From Bradyrhizobium sp. OK095 (GTDB lineage: Bacteria > Pseudomonadota > Alphaproteobacteria > Rhizobiales > Xanthobacteraceae), in contig NZ_FOBX01000014.1 of assembly GCF_900109945.1 (NCBI RefSeq), forward strand, positions 62,001-126,000: a DNA stretch of 64,000 nucleotides, read 5' to 3'. Below the pieces are notes generated by a model, which was not told the origin of the DNA, ran no database searches, and saw only the letters and a program-made list of their open reading frames with translations. Below, one piece after another: positions 42,209 to 50,649 of this stretch. The first letter of the stretch is position 1. Every line of letters starts with the position of its first letter. A program made the translations under genes and the position numbers.

Positions 42209-43105
42209 TTGCTCAGTTTCGTGGGGATTTTCATCACGGTCGCGGCGCTGCTTGGCGGGTTTGCCGCTATGGGCGGGCATCTGGCCGTGCTCATGCAGCC
42301 GTGGGAATTCGTGATCATCCTGGGCACTGCGGTCGGCACCTTCCTCGTGGCCAATCCGTGGAAGACGGTCGTCGACTCCGGGCTTGCCTGCATGCAGGCT
42401 ATCACCGGCGCGGTGCCGGGACAGCGCTATTATCTCGACCTGCTCGGGGCTCTGCATGCCCTGATGCGCGAGCTCAGGGGCAAGGGCCGCAACGAGGTTG
42501 AGGCGCATATCGACGATCCCTCGTCATCCGAGATATTCAAGGCGTTTCCGAGTGTGCTCGGTGACCCGTCGCTGCTCCAGTTCATCTGCGATTATGTCCG
42601 TCTCATCATCATGGGCAACGCACGCACGCACGAGATCGAAGCGCTGATGGACGAAGAGATCCACACCATCGTGAAGAGCAAGCTGGCGCCCTACCATTCG
42701 CTGGTGACGGTGTCCGAGGCGCTGCCGGCGCTCGGCATCGTCGCAGCGGTGCTCGGTGTCATCAAGGCGATGGGTGCGCTCGACCAGTCGCCGAAGCTGC
42801 TCGGCGGCTTCATCGGCGCGGCCCTGGTCGGCACCTTCGCCGGCATCTTCCTGTCCTACGGCATCATTTCGCCCTTCGCGATCAAGATCAAGATGACTCG
42901 CGAGAAGAAGTGCCGGCCCTACATCATCGTCAAGCAGACGCTGCTGGCCTTCATGAACGGTGCCATGCCGCAGATCGCGGTCGAACACGGTCGCAAGATG
43001 ATCTCGAGCAATGAGCGTCCCTCGATCGACGTCGTCGAGAACGAGACGATCGCCGGTCCCAAGGCCGTCGTGACCGACGCTGAACCGAAAGCTGCCCGCG
43101 CATGA
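42209..43105 (+). CDS. motA: Flagellar motor stator protein MotA
   Basis: Protein of 298 residues from a TTG at 42209, which has GGAG 7 bases before it; the frame is open upstream to 42056, but that part overlaps the divergent DUF1217 gene and has no MotA similarity. GTG at 42221 is another possibility. Four membrane segments are visible: VGIFITVAALLGGFAAMGGH, PWEFVIILGTAVGTFLVAN, and two near residues 170-230 (ALPALGIVAAVLGVIKAMG and LLGGFIGAALVGTFAGIFLSYG). The cytoplasmic loop between helices 2 and 3 should contact FliG. With MotB it forms the proton channel that drives rotation. Its TGA overlaps the fliM ATG. Confidence 0.88.
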   Translation: MLSFVGIFITVAALLGGFAAMGGHLAVLMQPWEFVIILGTAVGTFLVANPWKTVVDSGLACMQAITGAVPGQRYYLDLLGALHALMRELRGKGRNEVEAHIDDPSSSEIFKAFPSVLGDPSLLQFICDYVRLIIMGNARTHEIEALMDEEIHTIVKSKLAPYHSLVTVSEALPALGIVAAVLGVIKAMGALDQSPKLLGGFIGAALVGTFAGIFLSYGIISPFAIKIKMTREKKCRPYIIVKQTLLAFMNGAMPQIAVEHGRKMISSNERPSIDVVENETIAGPKAVVTDAEPKAARA

Positions 43106-44046
43106 CGATGATGGAAGACGTCGAGGTCGATCAGCGCAAGCAACTGCCGAACTACCTGCTCGATGCAGCGGGTATCTCGATCGAGCGCATGCCGATGCTC
43201 AATGTGATCTTCGATCGCATGGCGGCGTCCTGCACCGATAGCCTCCAGCCGATGGCCGGAACGCCCTGCTACTTCTCGGTCAACGGCATCACCAATGACC
43301 GCGTCGGCGACATCATCAAGGACTACGAGAGTAACGCGGTCGCCGCCGTGCTCTATGCCGAGCAGTGGGACTCCCGCGTCATCATCATGCTCGACCGCGA
43401 TTTCGTGTTCACCATGGTTGAGGCGATGTTCGGCTCCGACGGCGCCGAACCACCGCTCGACGTCGAGCGCACCTTCTCGAACATCGAGATCCGCCTGGTC
43501 CAGGCGCTGTTCGAACGGTTCGCCAAGGCGCTGCAGGCCGCTTTCGCCGGGACGTCCAACGTCACCTTCCGTGTCGAGCGGGTCGAGACCGCGATGGCCT
43601 CGCTGGCGATCGGGCGTGGCGGCAACATGTCGATCTGCGCGAACATCATGTTGCAGGCGTTGTTCCGCGGCGGCCAGATGTTCCTCATCGTCCCGCACTC
43701 CGCGCTCAATCCGCTGCGCCAGAAGCTCGCCCATGTCGTCGTCAGCGACGGCCGCGCGTCAGATCCGCGCTGGCGCGAGCAGATGGAGAGCGAGGTCCAC
43801 CGGACCGAGGTGACGTTGAGCGCAGTGCTCGACGAGAAGATGGTGACTCTCGGCGATGTCGTGAAGTTCCAGGTCGGGCAGGTGCTCGAGCTCGAAGCCA
43901 CGCCGCGCACGCTGGCTCGTCTTGAAAGCAACAACCAGGTGCTGTTCTGGTGTCAGATCGGCCAGCTTGATGGCTATTACGCCATGCAGGTGGCAGATCC
44001 CGTCGATCAGAAACGGGAGTTCGTCGATGATATCCTATCTCGTTGA
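43102..44046 (+). CDS. fliM: Flagellar motor switch protein FliM
   Basis: Protein of 314 residues. The middle domain (about 40-220) is CheC-like, and the C-terminal SpoA domain covers about 230-300 (LSAVLDEKMVTLGDVVKFQVGQVLELEA). FliM forms the C-ring with FliN and FliG and normally binds phosphorylated CheY through an N-terminal LSQxEIDALL-like peptide. Here the protein begins MTMMEDVEVDQRKQLPNYLLDAAG and no such motif is seen. Position, overlapping the motA stop by 4 bases and preceding fliN and fliG, supports the call. Confidence 0.9.
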   Translation: MTMMEDVEVDQRKQLPNYLLDAAGISIERMPMLNVIFDRMAASCTDSLQPMAGTPCYFSVNGITNDRVGDIIKDYESNAVAAVLYAEQWDSRVIIMLDRDFVFTMVEAMFGSDGAEPPLDVERTFSNIEIRLVQALFERFAKALQAAFAGTSNVTFRVERVETAMASLAIGRGGNMSICANIMLQALFRGGQMFLIVPHSALNPLRQKLAHVVVSDGRASDPRWREQMESEVHRTEVTLSAVLDEKMVTLGDVVKFQVGQVLELEATPRTLARLESNNQVLFWCQIGQLDGYYAMQVADPVDQKREFVDDILSR

Positions 44047-44341
44047 TGCCGTCCTGCTGATCGCGCTCGCCTTCACCAGCATGCGGGTGACCCGGATGCA
44101 CCGCGAGCTGGCGCGCTTGCGCAGCTACCAGGGCGAGTTCTCGACCATCGTCCACGAGACCGCCGGCGCCTTCGATACGGTCATCACCGCCGCGCATGAT
44201 TCCACTGCAAATCTGGGGCGGCTCGCCAATGTGCTCAACACCAAGATCGATCAGGCTCACGAGGCGATCGCGGCGCTCGATGCCAGAAGCGGGCTCGCAT
44301 CCGCTGCCACCGCAGGCGGCGCCGACGTGAACAAGCATTAA
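44027..44341 (+). CDS. Small flagellar-cluster protein (DUF6468-like)
   Basis: Protein of 104 residues. The ATG at 44027 lies within the end of fliM (20-base overlap) and has GGGAG 8 bases before it. An N-terminal membrane segment (ISYLVDAVLLIALAFTSMRV, residues 2-21) is followed by a helical stretch with TAGAFDTVITAAHDSTANLGRLANVLNTKIDQAHEAI. A gene of this size and layout between fliM and fliN is found in alphaproteobacterial flagellar clusters, and I associate it with DUF6468; the function is unknown. The membrane anchor and coiled-coil-like body suggest a structural or positioning role near the basal body. Confidence 0.65.
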   Translation: MISYLVDAVLLIALAFTSMRVTRMHRELARLRSYQGEFSTIVHETAGAFDTVITAAHDSTANLGRLANVLNTKIDQAHEAIAALDARSGLASAATAGGADVNKH

Positions 44342-44416
44342 AGCCGAACCGGCAGAACAATTACGATCGGAGCGCCGCGGCGTTCCGGGAGCGGAAATAC
44401 CAAGAGGCGATACCAA

Positions 44417-44791
44417 ATGGCGCAACCCTTCGAATATGATTCTGCATCTGCATCGGGAGAGGCCGAGGCATCTCCGCTGGAGCGGCTGGCGGAGATCGCC
44501 GCGCGCACGGCGGAAGAGACCGGAAAGTTCGCCAATGTCGACGCGATCCTGCGCATTCCCGTCACCATGCAAGTGGTGCTCGGTTCGGCGACCATCCCGG
44601 TTGCGAACCTGATGAAGCTCGGCCGCGGCGCGGTGGTTCCGCTCGATCACCGGGTTGGCGAACCCGTCGACGTCGTCGTCAACGGCCGCATCGTCGCCCG
44701 CGGCGAGGTGGTCGTCGTGGAAGAGGACAATTCCCGCTTCGGCGTCTCGCTTACGGAGATCGTCGGGCCGCTGGGGCAGGGTGATACCTGA
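44417..44791 (+). CDS. fliN: Flagellar motor switch protein FliN
   Basis: Protein of 124 residues. The C-terminal half (about 45-118) is the SpoA domain: ILRIPVTMQVVLGSATIPVANLMKLGRGAVVPLDHRVGEPVDVVVNGRIVARGEVVVVEEDNSRFGVSLTEI in separate strands, with the typical LGRGAVVPLD and VNGRIVARGEVV elements. FliN lines the base of the C-ring and helps dock export substrates. The first 40 residues are acidic and Ser/Ala-rich, as usual. It lies 75 bases after the DUF6468-like gene and 2 bases before fliG. Confidence 0.93.
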   Translation: MAQPFEYDSASASGEAEASPLERLAEIAARTAEETGKFANVDAILRIPVTMQVVLGSATIPVANLMKLGRGAVVPLDHRVGEPVDVVVNGRIVARGEVVVVEEDNSRFGVSLTEIVGPLGQGDT

Positions 44792-44793
44792 CC

Positions 44794-45834
44794 ATGGCGG
44801 CACAGGTCGGCATCGCTCCCATCAAGCAGCGAGGCGTTGCCACGCTGGGTGGAACGGAAAAGGTCGCGGCACTCCTGCTCGCCATGGGTCGGCAGGCGGC
44901 TGCGAGCGTGCTCTCGCAGTTCGAGCCGCAGGATATCCGCATCGTCACCAAGGCCGCGGCGGAGCTGCGGCCGATCACTGCGCAGGAACTCGAGGCGATC
45001 GTCGAGGAGTTCGCCCAGCAATTCTCGATGGGCGCCAACATCCTCGGCACCATCGGTGGCCTGGAAGCCGTGCTCGGCGACGTGCTCCCGGCCGACCAGG
45101 TCTCGGCGATCATGTCGGACCTGCTCGGCAATTCGAGCCGGTCGGTGTGGGACCGCGTCTCGTCGGTGTCGGAGAACTCGCTGGCGACCTACCTCTCCAA
45201 GGAGCATCCGCAGACCGCGGCGCTGATCCTGTCCAAGGTCAAGCCGTCCTGCGCCGCCAAGGTGATGAGCCAGTTGCCGTCGAGCCTGCGCAACGAACTG
45301 ATGCGGCGCGTGCTCAGCCTCAAGCCGATCGTCGAGGACGCGATGAAGGTCCTCGAAAAGACGCTGCACGAGGACCTGACACTGAACTTCGCCCGTAACC
45401 TCGGCGCCGATACTTACGCGCGCGTCGCCGACATCATCAACAAGATGGAGCGCGGCCATATCGAGGACATGCTGAAGAGCCTGTCGGAGAAGCGGCCGAA
45501 GTCGGCCGAAGTGCTGAAGGAGCTGTTGTTTACCTTCGACGACGTGATCAACCTGGCGCCGAAGGCGCGCACCATGATCTTCGACCAGGTGCCGACCGAT
45601 CGCATCGTCGTCGCGCTGAAGGGCACCGACAAGCATTTCCGCGAGCTGATCCTGTCCGCCGTCGCCTCGCGTGTCCGCCGCGTCGTCGAGCACGAACTCG
45701 CGATCGGCGAGCCGTCGAACCAGCGCGACGTGCTGGAGGCGCGCCGCGTCATCACCGACCTCGCACTCGACCTCGCCGAGAAGGGTGAAATCGAGCTCAA
45801 CCCCGACCAGGAGGATGAGCTGGTCTTCCGCTGA
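44794..45834 (+). CDS. fliG: Flagellar motor switch protein FliG
   Basis: Protein of 346 residues. It has the three FliG domains: the N-terminal FliF-binding part (LGGTEKVAALLLAMGRQAAASVLSQFE), the middle part with the EHPQ motif in SKEHPQTAALILSKVKP (about 142-158), and a C-terminal part with LFTFDDVINLAPKARTMIFDQVPTDR and a charged helix ASRVRRVVEHEL that faces MotA. FliG transmits torque from the stator to the rotor. It lies two bases after fliN and 13 bases before flhB, in one operon with fliM and motA. Confidence 0.94.
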   Translation: MAAQVGIAPIKQRGVATLGGTEKVAALLLAMGRQAAASVLSQFEPQDIRIVTKAAAELRPITAQELEAIVEEFAQQFSMGANILGTIGGLEAVLGDVLPADQVSAIMSDLLGNSSRSVWDRVSSVSENSLATYLSKEHPQTAALILSKVKPSCAAKVMSQLPSSLRNELMRRVLSLKPIVEDAMKVLEKTLHEDLTLNFARNLGADTYARVADIINKMERGHIEDMLKSLSEKRPKSAEVLKELLFTFDDVINLAPKARTMIFDQVPTDRIVVALKGTDKHFRELILSAVASRVRRVVEHELAIGEPSNQRDVLEARRVITDLALDLAEKGEIELNPDQEDELVFR

Positions 45835-45847
45835 CCGCTGAACAGGC

Positions 45848-46933
45848 ATGGCAGACAAATCCGATCAGGAGAGCAAGACAGAAGAGCCGACCGAGAAGAA
45901 AGTCCGCGATGCGCTCGAACAGGGCCAAATCCCGGTCTCTCGGGAGGCTTCCATTTTCGCGTCGCTGGCTGCGCTGCTGGTGATCCTGTCGTTTCTGATC
46001 GGCCCGGGCGTGCTGCAATTGACGCCGACGCTGACGAGCTTGCTCGACGATCCCGGCGGCTTCCCACTCAGCAACGGCGCGGACGTGCAAAACCTGCTCA
46101 ATGTGGTGGGCCTCCAGGCGTTACGATTCCTGGTTCCGCCGGTCGTCATCATTACGGTGTTCGGCCTCGCCTCCTCGCTGCTGCAAAACGCACCGAGCCT
46201 GGTGCTGGAACGCATCATGCCGGACCTTTCGCGAATCTCCCCCATCGGCGGCTGGAGCCGGCTGTTCGGATCGCAGGGCCTCGTCGAATTCGGCAAGTCG
46301 TTGTTCAAGCTCGCCTCGGTGTCTGTCGTCGTCGTCGTCGTGCTGCGCTCGTCAGAGGCGAAGGCGTTCGAGGCGATGTACACCGATCCGGTCGCGCTGC
46401 CGGAGATGATTCTCAGTATCGCGATGCGGATCGTCTCGGCGATCTGCATCGCCACCATCGTCCTGGTCGCGATCGATCTCGCCTGGTCGCGCTTCCATTG
46501 GCGGCGCGAGCTGCGCATGACCAAGCAGGAGATCAAGGACGAGCACAAGCAGGCCGAGGGCGATCCGGTGATCAAGGCGCGCCTGCGCTCGCTGGCACGC
46601 GACCGCTCGCGGCAGCGGATGATCACCTCGGCTGCGCGTGCGACGCTGGTGATCGCGAACCCGACGCACTTCGCCATCGCGCTGCGTTACAATCGCGAGG
46701 AAAACCCTGCGCCGCTCGTGGTGGCCAAGGGCATGGACGTGATCGCACTGAAGATCCGCGAAGTGGCCGAGCAGAACCGCATTCCGGTGATCGAGAACAA
46801 GGCGCTGGCGCGCGCACTCTATGAGGCCGTTCAGGTCGATCAGGTGATTCCGGCGGAGTTCTTCCGGCCCGTCGCCGAGATCATCTACTTCCTCCAGTCG
46901 AAGCAAGCGCCGCGACCCGAGAAGGTCCAGTAG
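45848..46933 (+). CDS. flhB: Flagellar export protein FlhB
   Basis: Protein of 361 residues. Four membrane segments (about 38-55, 88-112, 145-167, 192-212) are followed by a cytoplasmic domain with the self-cleaving NPTH motif at 271-274 (IANPTHFAIALRYNREENPAP). FlhB switches the export apparatus from rod/hook to filament substrates. The N-terminus is charged and carries TEEPTEKKVRDALEQGQIP, the family pattern. It closes the group motA-fliM-DUF6468-fliN-fliG-flhB; the gap to flgB is 64 bases. Confidence 0.94.
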   Translation: MADKSDQESKTEEPTEKKVRDALEQGQIPVSREASIFASLAALLVILSFLIGPGVLQLTPTLTSLLDDPGGFPLSNGADVQNLLNVVGLQALRFLVPPVVIITVFGLASSLLQNAPSLVLERIMPDLSRISPIGGWSRLFGSQGLVEFGKSLFKLASVSVVVVVVLRSSEAKAFEAMYTDPVALPEMILSIAMRIVSAICIATIVLVAIDLAWSRFHWRRELRMTKQEIKDEHKQAEGDPVIKARLRSLARDRSRQRMITSAARATLVIANPTHFAIALRYNREENPAPLVVAKGMDVIALKIREVAEQNRIPVIENKALARALYEAVQVDQVIPAEFFRPVAEIIYFLQSKQAPRPEKVQ

Positions 46934-46997
46934 ATTTTCGAGGATGCTGCTTCGCGCAACAGCTTGACGAAAGCTTAACGCCCTAGGGTTCTTTCGA

Positions 46998-47399
46998 ATG
47001 GACCAGAATGGGGCTGTTGTGGGACCGCTTTATCTCTTCGAACTCGCATCGTCGCAGGCGCGCTACCTCGAACTCCGCCAGTCGACCATTGCCACCAACG
47101 TTGCCAACGCCAACACGCCGGGCTTCAAGGCGCGCGATGTCGAGCCGTTCAACAAAGTGCTCGACGCGATGCCGGTCAGGCTTGCGACGACATCGCCGTC
47201 GCACATGCAGCTGTCCGCGACCGAGACCGATACGCGCGCGACCGCCAAGAAGGACAGCTGGGATGTGGTCCACTCCGGCAACTCCGTCAGCCTCGAACAG
47301 GAAATGATCAAGGGCAGCGACGTCAGTCGCGACTACTCGATGAATGCGGCGATCGTGCGATCGTTCCACCGCATGGTCCTGTCGAGCGCAAAGACCTGA
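46998..47399 (+). CDS. flgB: Flagellar rod protein FlgB
   Basis: Protein of 133 residues. The rod motif is LRQSTIATNVANANTPGFKARD at about 30-51, and the C-terminal NAAIVRSFHRMVLSSAKT is the second half of the rod fold. FlgB forms the proximal rod at the MS ring. It is followed 11 bases later by flgC and then fliE, the standard order. The first ATG at 46998 is used; GTG at 47016-47018 within the same N-terminal part is a possible alternative. A short inverted repeat CGAAAG/CTTTCG lies upstream. Confidence 0.9.
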   Translation: MDQNGAVVGPLYLFELASSQARYLELRQSTIATNVANANTPGFKARDVEPFNKVLDAMPVRLATTSPSHMQLSATETDTRATAKKDSWDVVHSGNSVSLEQEMIKGSDVSRDYSMNAAIVRSFHRMVLSSAKT

Positions 47400-47410
47400 G
47401 GTGAATTGAC

Positions 47411-47827
47411 ATGCTGGACTCACTGAGCGCTTCCCTGACAGTTGCGAGCTCCGGGCTCGAAGCGCAGTCGACGCGCATGCGCATCGTTTCCGAAAACCTC
47501 GCCAACGCGACATCGACCGGGCGAACCGCCGGTGCTGATCCGTATCAGCGCAAGACCATCACCTTCGATGCCGCATTGGACCGTGCCTCCGGCGCGCAGC
47601 TCGCGAAGGTCAAGGAGGTCGGGGTCGATACCTCGCCGTACCGCGTCGAATACGAGCCGGGACACCCCGCCGCCGACAAGGCCGGCTACGTCAAGATGCC
47701 GAACGTCAACATGATGATCGAGATGGCGGACATGCGGGAAGTCAACCGGTCTTATGAAGCCAATCTCCAAGTGGTGAAACAGGTGAGGTCGATGCTGGGC
47801 ATGACCATCGACCTTCTGAGGAGCTGA
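47411..47827 (+). CDS. flgC: Flagellar rod protein FlgC
   Basis: Protein of 138 residues. The rod motif is MRIVSENLANATSTGRTAGADPYQRKTI at about 24-51. The C-terminus has VNMMIEMADMREVNRSYEANLQVVKQVRSMLGMTIDLLRS, the FlgC pattern with MxEMxxxxRxYEAN. FlgC is a proximal rod subunit exported by the type III system. Start ATG at 47411 follows AGGTGAATTGAC. It is 2 bases from fliE. Confidence 0.93.
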   Translation: MLDSLSASLTVASSGLEAQSTRMRIVSENLANATSTGRTAGADPYQRKTITFDAALDRASGAQLAKVKEVGVDTSPYRVEYEPGHPAADKAGYVKMPNVNMMIEMADMREVNRSYEANLQVVKQVRSMLGMTIDLLRS

Positions 47828-47829
47828 CA

Positions 47830-48159
47830 ATGCTTGAGGCGATTTCATCCACGGCGATTTCTGCCGGCCAGGCGGCGAGCCGGGCCACGGAAACACAGGC
47901 CATCTCACCCGCGGCACCGACCGCGATCCAGTCGACCGATAACGTCGGATTCGATTCGGTGATGAAGCAGGTGACGACCGACGCGATCGGCACGCTGAAA
48001 GCGGGCGAGGCGGCGTCGATCTCGGCGATGCAGGGCAAAGAATCGACGCGGAAGGTCGTCGAGGCGCTGATGTCGGCCGAGCAGGCCTTGCAGACGGCGG
48101 TCGCGGTTCGCGACAAGGTCGTGCAGGCCTACCAAGAAGTCGTTCGTATGTCGATTTGA
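47830..48159 (+). CDS. fliE: Flagellar hook-basal body protein FliE
   Basis: Protein of 109 residues. The C-terminal helical part, about 65-109, reads SISAMQGKESTRKVVEALMSAEQALQTAVAVRDKVVQAYQEVVRMSI, matching FliE with its final EVxRMxI. FliE links the MS ring to the rod. The N-terminal 40 residues are Ala/Ser/Thr-rich, as usual for the flexible export signal. It lies 2 bases from flgC and 17 bases from flgG. Confidence 0.92.
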   Translation: MLEAISSTAISAGQAASRATETQAISPAAPTAIQSTDNVGFDSVMKQVTTDAIGTLKAGEAASISAMQGKESTRKVVEALMSAEQALQTAVAVRDKVVQAYQEVVRMSI

Positions 48160-48176
48160 TCTGAAGGAATGACATT

Positions 48177-48965
48177 GTGAAATCGCTCGCCATCGCGGCC
48201 ACGGGCATGAATGCCCAGCAGACCAATATCGAAGTCATCGCGAACAATATCGCCAACATCAACACGACCTCGTACAAGCGGGCGCGCGCGGAATTCACCG
48301 ATCTGTTCTACCAGATGGACCGAATGCAGGGCGTCGCGAACGTCAACGGCTCCTCGCCGATCCCGGAAGGCGCCAATCTCGGTCTCGGCGTCAAATCGGC
48401 GGCCATCCGCAAGCTGCACATCCAGGGCGCGCTGACGCAGACCGGCAATCCCTACGACGTGGCGATCAACGGTCGGGGCTGGTTTCAGGTGTTGGGACCC
48501 AACAACGAGGTGCAATATACCCGCGCTGGCTCGTTCAACACCAATGCCACCGGCCAGCTCGTCACGATGGACGGCTACCTGCTGGATCCCTCCATCACGG
48601 TGCCCCAGAACACGGTGCAGGTGACGATCAACCAGACCGGACAGGTGTTTGCCAAGCTGGATACGGTAGTTAACCCGCAGCAGATCGGCCAGCTCAACCT
48701 CGCCAATTTCGCCAATGAAGCGGGTCTCGAACCGCTGGGCAGCAATCTCTATCGTGAGACCACTGCTTCCGGCACGCCGGTCGTCGGGCTGCCGGGCGAT
48801 GCCGGTTACGGCAAGATCAATCAGCAATACCTCGAAGCCTCGAACGTCGATCCGGTCAAGGAAATCACCGAGTTGATCTCGGCGCAGCGCGCCTATGAGA
48901 TGAACGCCAAGGTCATCCAAGCCTCGGATGAAATGGCCTCGACCGTGTCGAAGGGCCTTCGCTAG
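48177..48965 (+). CDS. flgG: Flagellar distal rod protein FlgG
   Basis: Protein of 262 residues. The start is GTG at 48177 (MKSLAIAATGMNAQQTNIEVIANNIANINTTSYKR), with AAGGAA 8 bases upstream. The NNIANINT rod motif, the GWFQVLGPNNEVQYTRAGSFNTNATGQLVT centre and the C-terminus AYEMNAKVIQASDEMASTVSKGLR identify FlgG. It polymerises into the distal rod. The central region is complete, unlike the shorter FlgF at 40546. The next gene, flgA, begins 13 bases downstream. Confidence 0.94.
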   Translation: MKSLAIAATGMNAQQTNIEVIANNIANINTTSYKRARAEFTDLFYQMDRMQGVANVNGSSPIPEGANLGLGVKSAAIRKLHIQGALTQTGNPYDVAINGRGWFQVLGPNNEVQYTRAGSFNTNATGQLVTMDGYLLDPSITVPQNTVQVTINQTGQVFAKLDTVVNPQQIGQLNLANFANEAGLEPLGSNLYRETTASGTPVVGLPGDAGYGKINQQYLEASNVDPVKEITELISAQRAYEMNAKVIQASDEMASTVSKGLR

Positions 48966-48978
48966 TTCCGGTGTATCG

Positions 48979-49455
48979 ATGTTGAACAGGGTGGGCCTGA
49001 TCGTGCGCGGGTTGGCCGCCGCGCTGCTGGTTCTCGTCTCGGCGCGCGTCGCTGCGGCCGAGGAGAAGCGGCTTCCCGTGCCGGCCGTCTCGATCCGCGC
49101 CGGCGAGCTGATCAGGGAAGACATGATCACCGAGCGAACCTTCGCGCCGAACGTGCTCGGGGTCGCCCTGTTCATTGAGGGGCGTCAGGTGCTCGTCGGC
49201 CGCATGGCGCGGCGGGCGCTGCTGCCGGGCCAACCGATCCCGACCAATTCGGTGGAAGATCCCTTCACCATCGCCCGCGGCGCCATGGTCAAGGTCGTGG
49301 TCGAGGACTCCGGCCTGTCGATCGTGACCTACGGTGCCGCCATGCAATCCGGCACGCCGGGCTCGCTCATTACCGTACGAAACACCGACACCGGCGTGAT
49401 CATCAGGGCGATCGTCCAGCCGGACGGCACCGTCAAGGTCGCGGACGGATCATGA
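48979..49455 (+). CDS. flgA: P-ring assembly chaperone FlgA
   Basis: Protein of 158 residues from the ATG at 48979 (MLNRVGLIVRGLAAALLVLVSARVAAA, a signal peptide cut near residue 27). An SAF domain follows: VPAVSIRAGELIREDMITERTF with later ARGAMVKVVVEDSGLSIVTYGAAMQSGTPGSLITVRN, the FlgA core. FlgA is periplasmic and helps FlgI assemble around the rod. A longer frame to 48928 would overlap flgG with no ribosome site. Its stop overlaps the flgI ATG by 4 bases. Confidence 0.9.
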   Translation: MLNRVGLIVRGLAAALLVLVSARVAAAEEKRLPVPAVSIRAGELIREDMITERTFAPNVLGVALFIEGRQVLVGRMARRALLPGQPIPTNSVEDPFTIARGAMVKVVVEDSGLSIVTYGAAMQSGTPGSLITVRNTDTGVIIRAIVQPDGTVKVADGS

Positions 49456-50582
49456 CCAGACTTCTAATCGCACTCGTCCTCATTCTTTCCGCCGCCAGCG
49501 CCCAGGCCGCCGTCCGCATCAAGGATATCGCGGACATCAAGGGCCTGCGCGAAAACCAGATCGTCGGCTATGGCCTCGTCATCGGCCTGAACGGCACCGG
49601 CGACACGCTTCGGAATGCGCCGTTCACGGAGCAATCCCTGCAATCGATGCTCGAGAACATGGGCATCAATGTCAGGAACGAGACCACGAGCACCACCAAC
49701 CCGACGCGTCCGACGACACTGCGTACGCGCAACGTCGCAGCCGTGATGGTGACCGCGGACCTGACGCCCTCGATCGGGGCGGGCGAGCGTATGGACGTCA
49801 CGGTGTCGTCGCTCGGCGACGCGACGTCGCTGCTCGGCGGTACGCTGGTGATGACGTCGATGCGCGCGGCGGACGGCGCGGTCTATGCGGTGGCGCAGGG
49901 CGCGGTCACGGTCGCCGGTTACAGCGTGGGCGGGCAGGCCCAGAGCGTCAGCCAGGGCACGCCCACCGCGGGCCGCATTCCGAATGGCGCGCTGGTTGAG
50001 CGCGAGGTGCAGGGAAGCCTCCACGAGATGGAGTACCTGGTGCTCGAGCTCAAGAACCCCGATTTTGTCACCGCAACCCGCATCCTCGACGCCATCAACC
50101 GCTATGCCGGCGGCCGCTATCGCGCGCAGATCGCCTTCGAGCGCGACTACCGCACCATCGTGCTGTCGAAACCGCGCAACGTCGGACCGGTCCGCTTCCT
50201 CGCGGAAGTCGGCGAGCTGACGGTCGAGCCGGATACGCCGGCGCGGGTGGTCATCAACGAGCGCACCGGCACGGTCGTGATCGGACGTGACGTCCGGATA
50301 TCGACCGTCGCGGTGACGCACGGCAATCTGACGGTTCGTGTCACCGAGCTTCCCGTGGTGTCGCAGCCGGCGCCGTTCTCGCAAGGTCAGACCGTGGTCG
50401 TGCCCCAGACCATCGTCGAGGCCAACGAGGCCGGATCGCAGGTCGCGATCCTGAGCGGCGTCGATCTCCAGCGCCTGGTGCGCGGATTGAACCAGATCGG
50501 CCTCAAGCCATCGGGCATCATCGCGATCCTCCAGGCGATCAAGACGGCTGGCGCGCTCCAGGCCGACGTCATCGTGCAATGA
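49452..50582 (+). CDS. flgI: Flagellar P-ring protein FlgI
   Basis: Protein of 376 residues, standard length. A signal peptide (MTRLLIALVLILSAASAQAA) precedes AVRIKDIADIKGLRENQIVGYGLVIGLNGTGD, the FlgI hallmark. The repeated GTG/GRI-type beta segments and the C-terminal LVRGLNQIGLKPSGIIAILQAIKTAGALQADVIVQ are family-typical. FlgI forms the ring in the peptidoglycan layer. It follows flgA directly (ATGA overlap) and is 67 bases before the motE-like gene. Confidence 0.95.
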   Translation: MTRLLIALVLILSAASAQAAVRIKDIADIKGLRENQIVGYGLVIGLNGTGDTLRNAPFTEQSLQSMLENMGINVRNETTSTTNPTRPTTLRTRNVAAVMVTADLTPSIGAGERMDVTVSSLGDATSLLGGTLVMTSMRAADGAVYAVAQGAVTVAGYSVGGQAQSVSQGTPTAGRIPNGALVEREVQGSLHEMEYLVLELKNPDFVTATRILDAINRYAGGRYRAQIAFERDYRTIVLSKPRNVGPVRFLAEVGELTVEPDTPARVVINERTGTVVIGRDVRISTVAVTHGNLTVRVTELPVVSQPAPFSQGQTVVVPQTIVEANEAGSQVAILSGVDLQRLVRGLNQIGLKPSGIIAILQAIKTAGALQADVIVQ

Positions 50583-50649
50583 TGCACAAGCGTCGTGCAA
50601 GCTTGGTCGCTCAATGCTCTGGTCTCGACCGAGAATCGCACGCGGCCCG

